From Bog-756 sp963734395 (GTDB lineage: Bacteria; Actinomycetota; Acidimicrobiia; Acidimicrobiales; RAAP-2): a DNA stretch of 64,000 bases. This document shows positions 28,401 through 35,843 of this stretch, one piece after another (position 1 is the stretch's first letter; each line of letters starts with the position of its first letter). The notes under the pieces were generated by a model. That model saw only the letters and a program-made list of their open reading frames with translations, did not search any database and had not been told where the DNA came from. A program made the translations under genes and the position numbers. The stretch spans positions 248,001 through 312,000 of the forward strand of contig CAVTGY010000003.1 of NCBI GenBank assembly GCA_963734395.1. Reading direction: 5' to 3'.

Positions 28401-28765
28401 CCGTCGAATACATCGCCGTACTGGTCGACGAACTGCGAATTGGGCATCGCAAGTACCCAGGCCGGTGGGTACTGGAGACCGGGGTCGAGCACGACGTCAA
28501 GGTGGGCTGCCTGGGCGGCAGCGATCTCGGACTGGACCTGGCTCAGGTAGGCGGTGGAGAAGACACCCTGGGAGAGCTCGGCGTCGTTCCAGCCCACCTG
28601 GATGGTGACGGCACCGACCCCGGCGGCGGCCTCGGAGGCGTAGTTGCCGGGGGTGGCGCCGAGTAGGCCGAGGATCGGGGCCGCGGTGCTGCCCGAGGCG
28701 GTGCTGACCTTGGCGCTTGCGCCCAGCACGATGCCCACCGATGCCAGCACCACCGCCAGCGCCAC
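25496..28765 (-). CDS. Secreted glycoside-hydrolase-like protein (GH14/GH42-like) with Ig and two lectin-like domains
   Basis: 1,089 residues from GTG 28765, just after an in-frame stop, so little room for another start. Signal segment MALAVVLASVGIVLGASA. Residues about 30-390 look like a TIM-barrel hydrolase; GGGPLGELRYPGPSYNG (Glu about 171) strongly recalls the catalytic GELRYPSY motif of GH14 beta-amylases. Then come about three Ig-like domains (ASPM/SPD-2/Hydin-like: VSFGAVQLDQSATQSFQLSN) and two L-type-lectin-like domains of 195 residues. The lectin copies share a stretch of about 60 identical residues. Probably an extracellular polysaccharide-active enzyme; the exact substrate is inference. 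Confidence 0.75.
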   Translation of the reverse strand: MALAVVLASVGIVLGASAKVSTASGSTAAPILGLLGATPGNYASEAAAGVGAVTIQVGWNDAELSQGVFSTAYLSQVQSEIAAAQAAHLDVVLDPGLQYPPAWVLAMPNSQFVDQYGDVFDGTEPSGNKVVNAVTNTAVRVAEGAYLQWLGTQFTAGQLIAVRQGGGPLGELRYPGPSYNGHANAFWAYDASSQAALPASVQGWTPGTGTTTQAQAFLTAYNQNLDNYGIWLNGQLHEDFNTRELLLLPGWGQRPGGAATEVAALLDPSQPVAEFNEGLDWADLLDSLPDAAHSVAYTTYLDAQTVLPTPQLEDPADYLASLVAGGPILLGGENSGDASLATMTFCMQQALRLNFYIVNWMGEAQLTATADGTDPSGPTLDQLGAAFSSVPAPVSAASPAFPRTIIGQSSTLTVTITATAPVTVASLAASGSFSLGTPSAPLPTYLPVNGAVSVPVTFEPLAVGSSAGLLTVTTFGDRVDQVTLTGTGENNGPSLASTASSITLASGPPGSTSSGTVGFLNDGSAPVTISSVTPPGTPFSSSGAPTAGQVIQPGAAVMATVTFSPTAVGQFSGSLMVDSNGGDIPVNLLATGTAPSVLEISSLSVSFGAVQLDQSATQSFQLSNVGGSTLTITESEPPAPGPFSASTSLPVGTTIPAGGSLTESVTFTPTQLGPTSDQWAIGANDGQGVQSVSLAGSGMVGGPSVGGWQLNGNAALSGGAVSLTSAGTTYQSGSIVSPVSVPTNGLTVSFDAVIGGGKGANGMTLTFASPTSPTFLGQAGGSLGYSGISGVAVGLVNFKQGTEPSANFAGIADGGPVNGIPNWLATTTAIPTLQGATTQVTVSINGTQLTVWLNGNQVLEKQVGDLPPQADLVFTAATGAVTDSYAVENVSIYHSELSPLSGWTLRGNAVSSGAGVALTSASPTFQSGSALAPIAVPTQNLSIAFDAVIGGGTGANGMTLTFASPTSPTFLGQAGGSLGYSGISGVAVGLVNFKQGTEPSANFAGIADGGPVNGVPNWVATTSTIPTLQGATTHVVITTSGTQITVSLDGTQVLQQQVADLPPSAFLMFTAATGGVTDAFGVQNLVTSS
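25517..26640 (-). repeat. Two tandem lectin-domain coding copies, 585-bp period
   Basis: The same sequence (for example catcggcgatgccggcgaag at 25741 and 26326) recurs 585 bp apart, exactly 195 codons, within the hydrolase gene. The core 180 bp is nearly identical while flanks have diverged. Confidence 0.85.
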
Positions 28766-29345
28766 GATGGCGCGCGACCAGTCGGGCCTGAATCTGCCGG
28801 CCTGCGATCAAAGGTATGCCGTGCTGTTCAACGTGGGCAGCCATCGGTCATTGCCGCTGTATCGGCCTGGAACGATGGGAACTTGACGCTGGCTTCACAC
28901 AGCCTCCATCTGTTGCAGTGCGGTTTCTGCGTGGTCGTATGGTCACTCTGCGCCTTTCTCCGACGCTTGTGCCGTATGACGCGCAAGATTCATCGCCGCG
29001 TAACCCATCGATCATCGAAGGGTCGGATACGTGTCACGCAACCCACCCCGGTACGGGGACTCATCGCTTCCGACGCTGGAAGGAGACACAAACCGAGGGA
29101 GATTACCTATTTATCCGCTAGGGATAAGGGTGCAGAATGAGAATGGTCAGACCTGCTCGGGGACCGCCATCCCACCCAGGGTTTGACGTATCGCGCTGGT
29201 TCCTCCTGCCCCTTTGGAACCGGCGCGGCCGGGTTCGACCCCTGTGGGTATGCCCTAACAGAATCCTCACCACTCCGAGGTTGAAATCCAACATGGGGGC
29301 CGCAACATGGCTGCTGACACCCTCAGAACCCAAAGGAGAAATGCC
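28766..29345. other. 580-bp region without a convincing gene
   Basis: Lies between the divergent hydrolase and small secreted protein genes. Small open frames here have no ribosome sites or recognisable sequence. It contains an inverted repeat (29111-29127) and probably promoters for both neighbours. No tRNA or known riboswitch could be made to fit. Confidence 0.5.
29111..29127. promoter_or_regulatory. Inverted repeat TTATCC-N5-GGATAA
   Basis: Perfect 6-bp arms in the AT-richer part of the leader, 219 bp before the small secreted protein gene. A candidate operator; no factor is known. Confidence 0.35.
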
Positions 29346-29777
29346 GTGTTGAAGAAGCTCGCCGTCCCGATCGTGGCCGGTGGAATGTTGTTGGGAGGCA
29401 TTGCCGCCACCGCCACCGCCTACGCCAGCACCCCCACTGCCTCGGTCGCCGCCCCCCAGGCCAACAAGAGCGCCATTCGCGCCTGGGTCAAAGCACATCG
29501 TCGTGCAATCGCCAAGGCCGGTATCGCGATCAGTGCCAAGACCATCGGCGTGACGCCAAAAGACCTGGTCACCGAGCTGAAGTCCGGCAAGTCCATTGCC
29601 GATGTTGCCGGTGAGCACGGCGTGAACGTCCAGGCCGTCGTCACTGTTCTGGACAACGCGGCCAATGCTCGGCTCAACCAGGCGGTCGTCGATCACAAGC
29701 TGTCCTCCACCGAGGCCAACAAGATCGAGGCCGCCCTGCCCGGGTACCTGACCAAGGCGGTCGATCACACCTTCTGA
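29346..29777 (+). CDS. Small secreted helical protein
   Basis: 143 residues from GTG 29346, which has AAAGGAG 8 nt upstream; the longer frame from 29307 is rejected. Signal peptide MLKKLAVPIVAGGMLLGGIAATATAYAS. The mature part is Lys/Ala-rich: VTPKDLVTELKSGKSIADVAGEHGVNVQAVVTVL, then LNQAVVDHKLSSTEANKIEAALPGYLTKAV. This pattern (GKSIADVA; a helix-turn-helix-like hairpin) is shared by many secreted actinobacterial proteins of unknown function. A strong hairpin follows the stop. Confidence 0.8.
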   Translation: MLKKLAVPIVAGGMLLGGIAATATAYASTPTASVAAPQANKSAIRAWVKAHRRAIAKAGIAISAKTIGVTPKDLVTELKSGKSIADVAGEHGVNVQAVVTVLDNAANARLNQAVVDHKLSSTEANKIEAALPGYLTKAVDHTF

Positions 29778-29813
29778 TCAAGCGTTCTGATGAAACGAGT
29801 GAGTGATGAAGCA

Positions 29814-29859
29814 ATGAGGTCCAACGCGGGCACCGGTTCGGGCTCGCGTTGGACCTCAT
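29814..29859 (+). terminator. 15-bp perfect hairpin after the small secreted protein gene
   Basis: ATGAGGTCCAACGCG pairs exactly with CGCGTTGGACCTCAT across a 16-nt loop, 37 nt after the stop. There is no U-tract, so it may act as a terminator of the GC-rich actinobacterial kind or as an mRNA 3'-end stabiliser. Confidence 0.65.
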
Positions 29860-29976
29860 GTCACTGCCAAACTGGGACCACGCCGGCGATAAGCCGCCGT
29901 CAATCGTCCTCGGGAACCGGCAACGCGCCAGCTGGGTGGCCAGCTCGCGCGTTGCCGATCAGGTACTGCTGTGGAG

Positions 29977-30807
29977 TTATTTCGCTGAGAGTGGCTTCAA
30001 TGCTGAAATCACACCAGTGGTACTGATGCACACGGCACCCTTTGCCGAGCCCGGGAGCTTGAGGCCGTCGCCGGTGTCAGAGGACACCGTGGCCGTGAAA
30101 TCATCGGCTGTGGGTTCGGACGATGCGTTCTTGACGTAGCCCGGGCATTTCGTCGCCGGCGCGCTGGTCAGCGTAGGAGCGCCGATCGTGGTGCTTCCAC
30201 CGGAGAGCCAGTCAATGGTTCCACCGGTCGCCAAGGTCGTAGAATTAACTGGCTGCGATCCTCCCCCGGTATCACCCCCGGTGCACCCGCTGACTGTGGA
30301 AGTTCCCGAAGCGGTTCCGGAGATGGTGCTACAGGAGATCGTGCTGGTAGACCACTTGAACTTGACTTCCTTCAACGTACTGATCACGCCGCTCGTCGAG
30401 ATACAGACTTCGCCGCTCACCGAACCCGGGATCAGCATGCCATCCCCGGTGTCACCGGTGACGGTGGCCACGAAGAGGTGGGCTGAGGGCTCGCTGCTCG
30501 CGTTCTTGACGTAGCCCGGACAGTGCTTCGGAGACTCGGTTGTGAGTGCGGGAGCGCCGATCGTGGTAGTCCCATTGGAAAGCCAGGTGAAGGTTCCACC
30601 CTCTTCCAAGGCCGTGGCATTCACCGGCTTCGAGCCTCCTCCGGTGTTGGGCCCTGAGCACCCGCTGAGGGTCACGGTACTCGAAGCGTTTCCGGAGATG
30701 GTGGTGCAGGTGATCCCACCGGCGGCTCCTGCGGTACCGGCAAATCCCAGCGTGAACCCGGCAACTGGAATCAGCAGTGCAGCTACGGTCAACAAAACTC
30801 GTCGCAA
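29977..30807 (-). CDS. Secreted protein of two tandem Cys-containing repeats
   Basis: 276 residues from TTG 30807, preceded by GAAGGGG; the frame is open to 30867. Signal peptide LRRVLLTVAALLIPVAGFTLGFAGTAGAAG. Two repeats of about 125 residues each have Cys-Thr-Thr-Ile-Ser-Gly (SISC/ITC...GC), KCPGYVKNASSEP, a GDTGDGL loop and a final VCIST-SGVIS-LK; four Cys per repeat could make two disulfides. No family recognised; similar repeat proteins occur in actinobacteria and mycobacteria. Its start diverges from the SDR gene across 208 bp. Confidence 0.78.
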   Translation of the reverse strand: MRRVLLTVAALLIPVAGFTLGFAGTAGAAGGITCTTISGNASSTVTLSGCSGPNTGGGSKPVNATALEEGGTFTWLSNGTTTIGAPALTTESPKHCPGYVKNASSEPSAHLFVATVTGDTGDGMLIPGSVSGEVCISTSGVISTLKEVKFKWSTSTISCSTISGTASGTSTVSGCTGGDTGGGSQPVNSTTLATGGTIDWLSGGSTTIGAPTLTSAPATKCPGYVKNASSEPTADDFTATVSSDTGDGLKLPGSAKGAVCISTTGVISALKPLSAK

Positions 30808-31015
30808 TGGCTTCCCCTTCTCTTTTGGTTCCGGGAACGTCCCGAACAGGCCTTCCCCCTCTAACAAACGTTCGGGGCGGCCAGGCGTTACAGGACGGCT
30901 GGGTCCGGCCTCAGGTTCGGATTCCTACTGCCACCTGCGGGTCGACGTGGGAAAAGGTCGACTCGTGGGGCCGGCGAAACGGTAATTCGCAGATCCTCGG
31001 ATTAGCCTGCCGACA

Positions 31016-31903
31016 ATGGCCGGCAACAGCTCGAATCTGCGTGACATGACCGGGCGCACGGTGGTAATCACCGGCGGCAACAGCGGAATCGGCCGGGCAA
31101 CCGCCCAGGCGCTCGCTGGGCTGGGAGCTCGTGTGGTGATCACCTCCCGCAACGCCGACCGGGGTGTGGCCGCGGTCCGCGACATTCGTCAGACGAGCGG
31201 TAACGACGCCGTCGACTGGGTTCCCCTCGACCTGGCCAGCCTGGCATCGGTGCGGGCCTGTGCCGCCGACCTGCTTGACCGTCTCGACCAGATCCATGTC
31301 CTGGACCTGAACGCCGGGGGTGTGCTGTCCCGTCGGACGGAGACCGAGGACGGGTTCGAATCACAGTTCCAGGCCAACCACCTCGGTCACTTCCTGCTCA
31401 GCCAACTGCTCGTCGACCGGGTGAAGCAGAGCGCCCCGGCCCGGGTCATCGTGCTGTCGTCGTGGGGTCATACCCAGGCACGAGGTGGTCTGGATTTCAA
31501 CGATCTCCAGTGGGTGGTCCGCCCCTACCGGGGTTCGATGGTCTACAGCGCCACCAAGCTGATGAACCTCTACTTCACGTTCGAGCTGGCCCGCCGGCTG
31601 GCCGGGACCCAGGTGACGGTGAACGCAGTCCACCCCGGTTTCGTGGCATCAGGGTTTGCCATGTCGGGAGACACCAATCTGCTCCGGTTGGGGATCATGG
31701 TCGGTCGACCCTTCGCCCGCTCCCCGAAGAAGGGGGCGGCGACGGCCATCTGGTTGGCGGCTTCCGACGAGGTGGAGGGTGTCACCGGCAAATACTTCGC
31801 CGACTGCAGGGAGAAAGCGCCGTCAGCTGATGCTTTGGACGGCGACTCGTCCCGGCGCCTGTGGGAGGTGAGCGCGGACCTGATCGAGTCAGTCGAGGCG
31901 TAG
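31016..31903 (+). CDS. Short-chain dehydrogenase/reductase (retinol-dehydrogenase-like)
   Basis: 295 residues. Cofactor loop TGGNSGIG (19-26) with TSRN after strand 2 suggests NADP(H) preference. LNAGG at about 98-102, Ser in LSSWG (about 148), and YSATK (Tyr 177, Lys 181) complete the Asn-Ser-Tyr-Lys tetrad. VNAVHPGFV is the typical post-active-site strand. Closest in layout to RDH/WW-domain-oxidoreductase-type SDRs common in mycobacteria. The ATG has no ribosome site; translation may be leaderless. Confidence 0.9.
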   Translation: MAGNSSNLRDMTGRTVVITGGNSGIGRATAQALAGLGARVVITSRNADRGVAAVRDIRQTSGNDAVDWVPLDLASLASVRACAADLLDRLDQIHVLDLNAGGVLSRRTETEDGFESQFQANHLGHFLLSQLLVDRVKQSAPARVIVLSSWGHTQARGGLDFNDLQWVVRPYRGSMVYSATKLMNLYFTFELARRLAGTQVTVNAVHPGFVASGFAMSGDTNLLRLGIMVGRPFARSPKKGAATAIWLAASDEVEGVTGKYFADCREKAPSADALDGDSSRRLWEVSADLIESVEA

Positions 31904-31935
31904 GCCGCAGCCGGTACGCCACCGAGTGAATGGCG

Positions 31936-32247
31936 TCAGACCGAATCGCGGAAGTCCGCACCGGCGGAAAGCGCGGCTACACCATCCATGATGTCGACCA
32001 CCGGAACCACTTCGAACTCCAGCCAGGTGACGAACTTGGAGACCTCATCCATGAGACCCGCCTGATTGTCGGTCTCGATCACCGCGTATCCGCCTTGACC
32101 GTCGATGCGCTGGAGGAACTCGGCCCACTTTTGATCTGCCGGCGTCTGCCACCTGGCAAACGTCGCCGTAATGGACCTTCCATCCTCGTGGTTCTGCTGG
32201 GCGGTGCCCTGGGCACGGTTCTTCCAGCTCATCAGATACTTCGCCAT
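31936..32247 (-). CDS. DUF3303-like small protein
   Basis: 103 residues from ATG 32247, which has GAGGAGG 4 nt upstream; the longer frame is rejected. MAKYLMSWKNR and the ferredoxin-like alternation (GQGGYAVIETDNQAGLMDEVSKF...LEFEVVPVVDI) match the stress-responsive dimeric alpha/beta barrel-like DUF3303 family. No enzymatic role is known. Confidence 0.75.
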   Translation of the reverse strand: MAKYLMSWKNRAQGTAQQNHEDGRSITATFARWQTPADQKWAEFLQRIDGQGGYAVIETDNQAGLMDEVSKFVTWLEFEVVPVVDIMDGVAALSAGADFRDSV

Positions 32248-32322
32248 GACTCCTCCTCTACCGCGGGTCCCCGCCGCTCGGGAACGCTGCAGCGATTGTT
32301 GCATGTATCCGGCGAGGAGGCA

Positions 32323-33018
32323 CTAGGAGCCGGCTGTGTCCAGCTGGCGTGAGCTGGGGCTTGTTGCGAAGACCACGGCCGTGGCCAACACGGTCACCGC
32401 CACCACCACCAGCGGCCATGTCGCCCCGGTATGGAGGTAGAGGGCGGCTCCACCCACGGCGCCGATCAGCATCGCCGCTACCGCCGAGGTCCTCCGGGCC
32501 ACCTTGGGGTTGGAGCCACCGGCCAGGGAGGAGTCGGCAGCCAACCCGGTCAGCGTCATGGTCAGGACGGTGGTGGTGATGTCCGGTACGGCGAGTCTCC
32601 GGATGGTGGAGTTCCGGACGCCCATGGCGAAGGCCAGTACCGAGATGACCGTGTACCGGCCAGAGCCCGAGGTGACCACGCCCGAATGAATGGCGCACAC
32701 GATGGCGGCGACACCGGAAAAGAGGCCTTCGATCACCAGCGCAATCAGCAGCCAGTAGCGACGTGAGGTGACATGCCGTGTGACCCTCCCGGCGGCGACG
32801 GCACCGACCAGGAATGAACCGAGCGACGCAAGACTGGCCGCCACCGAGAACCCCGGTGCACCTGCCGTGGCGAACCCGAGGAGGACCACGTTGCCGGTCA
32901 TGTTGGCGGTGAAGACGTGCCCGAGGCCCAGGTAGCTCACGGCGTCGACCATGCCGCTCATCACCGTGAGCAGGGTGAGTGTGCCGAGCAGCATCGTCGA
33001 TGGTTCCGATTCGTTCAC
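32323..33018 (-). CDS. YoaK/DUF1275-family membrane protein
   Basis: 231 residues from GTG 33018 (GAAGG upstream). About six helices; MSGMVDAVSYLGLGHVFTANMTGNVVLLG is the family hallmark, followed by MGVRNSTIRRLAVPDITTTVLTMTLTGLA. DUF1275 proteins are widespread and of unknown transport role. It lies on the same strand as the TetR gene 130 bp upstream, so it may be part of that regulon. Confidence 0.88.
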   Translation of the reverse strand: MNESEPSTMLLGTLTLLTVMSGMVDAVSYLGLGHVFTANMTGNVVLLGFATAGAPGFSVAASLASLGSFLVGAVAAGRVTRHVTSRRYWLLIALVIEGLFSGVAAIVCAIHSGVVTSGSGRYTVISVLAFAMGVRNSTIRRLAVPDITTTVLTMTLTGLAADSSLAGGSNPKVARRTSAVAAMLIGAVGGAALYLHTGATWPLVVVAVTVLATAVVFATSPSSRQLDTAGS

Positions 33019-33148
33019 CGTGCCGACCTTCTCGTGGTCTGGGCGCCACCGCAAGCGCCGCGCCGCAACCGTAGCGAGTCCTCACGTCCGGGGGCGTGGA
33101 CTGCACACCCGTCCGCCACTGCGCCGACCAAGCCGACCATTCAGAGCA

Positions 33149-33751
33149 CTAGGGCGACGGATCAGTGCCCAGCAGGTCTCGAACCGCGCCGCGGAGCATG
33201 CCACCGAGCTCGGTCGAGGGAACGTCGGCGAATACGTTTCCGGTGAGGACCAGGGAGCCCATCACCGCGCCGAATGCACAGGCCATCCGGACCCGGTCCC
33301 CCAAGGCGACCGCCGGGTTGGCCAGCACCCTCTGGAAGCTCGCCTCCATGTCTTCGTGCTCAGCATCGTGGCGCTCGCGATGCAGCTCCTCCAGCGCGGC
33401 GCGGTTGCGTTCATGCAGAATGAACAGGGCCCGATGCTCGAGCAGCTGGTCGATGAACTGGTCGAGGAGCGCCGCCCAGGACTCGGGCGACACGTCGGTC
33501 TCGCCGACGGCGGTCAGTGCTGATTTCCCGAACTCGTGGAGTCGCAGGTGCAGCGTCATCAGGATGTCTTCTTTGCTGGCGAAGTGGTAGTAGATCGCCG
33601 CCTTGGAGAAACCGAGGCGTTCGGCGATCTGCCGCAACGACGTCCGCTCGTAGCCCTGGTCGGTGAAGAGCTCGAGGGCGATGTCGAGGATCCGCTCCTT
33701 GGTGCTCACGTCCCCCGAGCCGGCGTCGACACTGGTTGTGCTCAGGCTCAC
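33149..33751 (-). CDS. TetR-family regulator of the adjacent ABC exporter
   Basis: 200 residues from GTG 33751; the frame is open to 33814 but that would run through the divergent promoter. The helix-turn-helix TSLRQIAERLGFSKAAIYYHFASKEDIL is canonical. The C-terminal domain (LDQFIDQLLEHRALFILHERNRAALEEL) is of the general drug-sensing kind. It is divergent from a DrrAB-type exporter with an AGTAAG-bearing control region between them, so it most likely represses that operon and itself. Confidence 0.9.
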   Translation of the reverse strand: MSLSTTSVDAGSGDVSTKERILDIALELFTDQGYERTSLRQIAERLGFSKAAIYYHFASKEDILMTLHLRLHEFGKSALTAVGETDVSPESWAALLDQFIDQLLEHRALFILHERNRAALEELHRERHDAEHEDMEASFQRVLANPAVALGDRVRMACAFGAVMGSLVLTGNVFADVPSTELGGMLRGAVRDLLGTDPSP

Positions 33752-33761
33752 AGGGGCTAGT

Positions 33762-33807
33762 TTACTTGACAACCGGTAAGTAAGTCCCTTACCATCCGAC
33801 AAGTAAG
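33762..33807 (+). promoter_or_regulatory. Promoter TTGACA-N18-TACCAT with overlapping TetR-type operator
   Basis: TTGACA at 33766-33771 and TACCAT at 33790-33795 give a near-consensus promoter for the ABC operon, unusual in this GC-rich window. ACCGGTAAGTAA (33772-33783) inside the spacer is one perfect half of the TTACTnACCGGTnAGTAA-like dyad seen with AcrR/TetR regulators, the other half being degenerate. A further AAGTAAG lies at about 33801-33807. Confidence 0.65.
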
Positions 33808-33831
33808 AGGCCACCGACTGCTGAGGACGCC

Positions 33832-34836
33832 ATGCCCACCGACTCCATGATCCGGGCCGAAGGCCTGCAGAAGCGGTTCGGCGAGACCGTGGCCCTGGCC
33901 GGGGTGGACCTCGACGTGCCCACCGGCTCCATCCTGGGCGTGCTCGGTCCGAACGGTGCAGGCAAGACCACCGCGGTGCGCATCCTGACCACGCTTTCCA
34001 TACCCGACGCCGGATCGGCCTGGGTGGCCGGTCACGACGTGGTGCGCGAGGCGCCGGCCGTACAGCGGAGCATCGGGGTCACCGCCCAGGACGCCACCGT
34101 CGACGAGCTCCTGACCGGGAGGCAGAACCTGGTCATGGTGGGGCGGCTCTGCGGTTTGCGCCGCACCGAGGCCCGGGCCCGTGCCGACGAGCTGTTGGCC
34201 GAGTTCGACCTGAGCGACGCGGCAGACCGGGTGCTCAAGGGCTACTCGGGTGGGATGCGCCGCCGCCTCGACCTGGCCGCCGGGCTGGTCACCCGCCCCC
34301 CTGTGTTGTTCCTGGACGAGCCGACCACCGGGCTCGACCCGACCAGTCGGATCCGCATGTGGGAGGTCATCCGGGGCCTGGTCACCGACGGCGTGACGCT
34401 GCTGCTCACCACCCAGTACCTCGACGAGGCCGACGAGCTGGCCGACCGGATCGTGGTGATCGACCACGGCAAGGTGATCGCCGAGGGAACGGCGGCCGAG
34501 CTCAAGACGGCCACGGGCGGCGCCCGGCTGGAGGTCACCCTGAGCGCGCCCAACACCGAGGCGGCTACCGCCCTCGAGCCCTTCGTCTCCGGCCCGGTGC
34601 ACGTGAGCCACGACGGGCGCCGGTTGAGGGCACCGGTGCGCAGCGGTTCCGGGCTGGCCACCACCGTGGTGCGCGCCCTCGACACCGCAGGGATCAGCGT
34701 CGATGACGTCGAGGTGCACCAGCCCTCGCTCGACGACGTGTTCTTCTCGCTTACCGGTCATCCCACCGAGCCCGATGACGATGACCAGGCCGACGACCGT
34801 CGGGGCTCCGCAGAGCTCGAGGCGGTGAACTCATGA
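33832..34836 (+). CDS. ABC transporter ATP-binding protein (DrrA-like)
   Basis: 334 residues. Walker A GPNGAGKTT, signature YSGGMRRRLDLA, Walker B LFLDEPTTGLDP and the switch His in LTTQYLDEAD (Gln-Tyr in place of the usual His) are all in order, followed by the C-terminal DUF4162-like domain of the daunorubicin-resistance subfamily. Overlaps the permease by ATGA. Together they would export an amphipathic drug or lipid. The promoter and TetR gene upstream suggest induction by the substrate. Confidence 0.93.
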   Translation: MPTDSMIRAEGLQKRFGETVALAGVDLDVPTGSILGVLGPNGAGKTTAVRILTTLSIPDAGSAWVAGHDVVREAPAVQRSIGVTAQDATVDELLTGRQNLVMVGRLCGLRRTEARARADELLAEFDLSDAADRVLKGYSGGMRRRLDLAAGLVTRPPVLFLDEPTTGLDPTSRIRMWEVIRGLVTDGVTLLLTTQYLDEADELADRIVVIDHGKVIAEGTAAELKTATGGARLEVTLSAPNTEAATALEPFVSGPVHVSHDGRRLRAPVRSGSGLATTVVRALDTAGISVDDVEVHQPSLDDVFFSLTGHPTEPDDDDQADDRRGSAELEAVNS

Positions 34837-35687
34837 CGGTGACGGCACTCGTCCCTCCGGTTGCCACCTCCCGCCCGCCGCGGGCCCCGGGCGTGGTCCG
34901 TCAGGCCTGCGACGTCATCACCCTGACCGGGCGCAACCTCATGCACATCGCCCGGGAACCGCTCCAGCTGTCCGACGTGACCGTCCAGCCGGTGCTCTTC
35001 ACCCTCCTGTTCGTCTACGTCTTCGGTGCCGGAGTGGTGCTCCCCGGAGGAGGCAGTTACGTCGACTTTGCCATCGCCGGTCTCCTGGCCCTCAACCTCA
35101 CCACCTCGGCCATGGGGACGGCGGTGGGGCTCAGCACCGATCTCAACAGTGGGGTGATCGACCGCTTCCGGACCCTGCCCATGTGGCGACCGGCCGTGCT
35201 GGTGGGTCGTTCGATGGCCGACCTGCTCACCGCGTGCCTGTGCGCCGCCATTGTGGCGGTCACCGGGCTTTGCATCGGATGGCGGCCGACCGGAGGGGTG
35301 CCCTCGACCCTCGCCGGATTCGCCATCTTCCTGCTGTTCGCCTACGCCCTCTCCTGGGGCTGCGCCTGCCTGGGGATGGTCAGCAAGGGCCCGGAGTCGG
35401 CCCAGGGAATCGGTCTGGTCATCCTGTTCCCGCTGGCCATCGTGTCCAACGCCATGGTGCCGACGGAGCGCATGCCCACCGTGCTGCGGGCCGTGGCCGA
35501 CTGGAACCCGGTCAGTGCGGTGACCTCGGCGGCCCGTACCTTCTGGCACAATCCCAATCCCTCGGGGTCCATCCACGTCTGGCCCATGCAGCACCCGGTG
35601 GAGGCGTCCCTCCTGTGGTGCGCCGGACTCCTCTTGGTCTTCGCCCCGCTGGCCACCTTCCTGTACCGGCGGCGCACAACCCAATGA
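34833..35687 (+). CDS. ABC-2 type permease (DrrB-like)
   Basis: 284 residues, six helices. The amphipathic N-terminal helix (TLTGRNLMHIAREPLQLSDVTVQPVLFTLLFVYVFGAG) and the LSTDLNSGVIDRFRTLPMWRPAVLVGR coupling region are hallmarks of ABC-2 drug permeases. Start overlaps the ATPase stop (ATGA), so the pair is coupled. Its stop codon lies inside the first copy of a 15-bp tandem repeat. Confidence 0.93.
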   Translation: MTVTALVPPVATSRPPRAPGVVRQACDVITLTGRNLMHIAREPLQLSDVTVQPVLFTLLFVYVFGAGVVLPGGGSYVDFAIAGLLALNLTTSAMGTAVGLSTDLNSGVIDRFRTLPMWRPAVLVGRSMADLLTACLCAAIVAVTGLCIGWRPTGGVPSTLAGFAIFLLFAYALSWGCACLGMVSKGPESAQGIGLVILFPLAIVSNAMVPTERMPTVLRAVADWNPVSAVTSAARTFWHNPNPSGSIHVWPMQHPVEASLLWCAGLLLVFAPLATFLYRRRTTQ

Positions 35688-35710
35688 CGTCGTAGCCAAT
35701 GACGTCGTAG
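35681..35710. repeat. 15-bp tandem duplication ccaatgacgtcgtag x2 at the permease stop
   Basis: Two exact adjacent copies, the first holding the permease TGA stop. A slippage-type duplication; each copy contains the dyad TGACGTC(G). Confidence 0.8.
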
Positions 35711-35799
35711 GGGAACGGGTTCACCCGGGCACGGCGGAGACGCCTTCGGTGAACAGGACGATGAGACGCGGGTTCCCCCATCCTGTTGTCGCAAACCGA

Positions 35800-35822
35800 G
35801 GGTTTCCGGGCAGGCGAAACCC
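35800..35822. promoter_or_regulatory. Inverted repeat GGGTTTC-N9-GAAACCC
   Basis: Perfect 7-bp arms ending 21 bp before the GTG start of the cyclase-ATPase gene. Could be an operator or a hairpin in the leader. Confidence 0.35.
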
Positions 35823-35843
35823 CTGGTGGCCTACGGTAGGGGC

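Noticed and set aside
29225..29255. tRNA-like GGGTTCGACCC sequence
   Set aside because: Only three Watson-Crick pairs and one wobble form in the presumed T-stem, and no acceptor or anticodon stem can be built at the right distance upstream.
35800..35822. Rho-independent terminator of the ABC operon
   Set aside because: Only 7-bp arms with a 9-nt loop, no U-tract and more than 110 bp after the stop; kept only as a possible operator.
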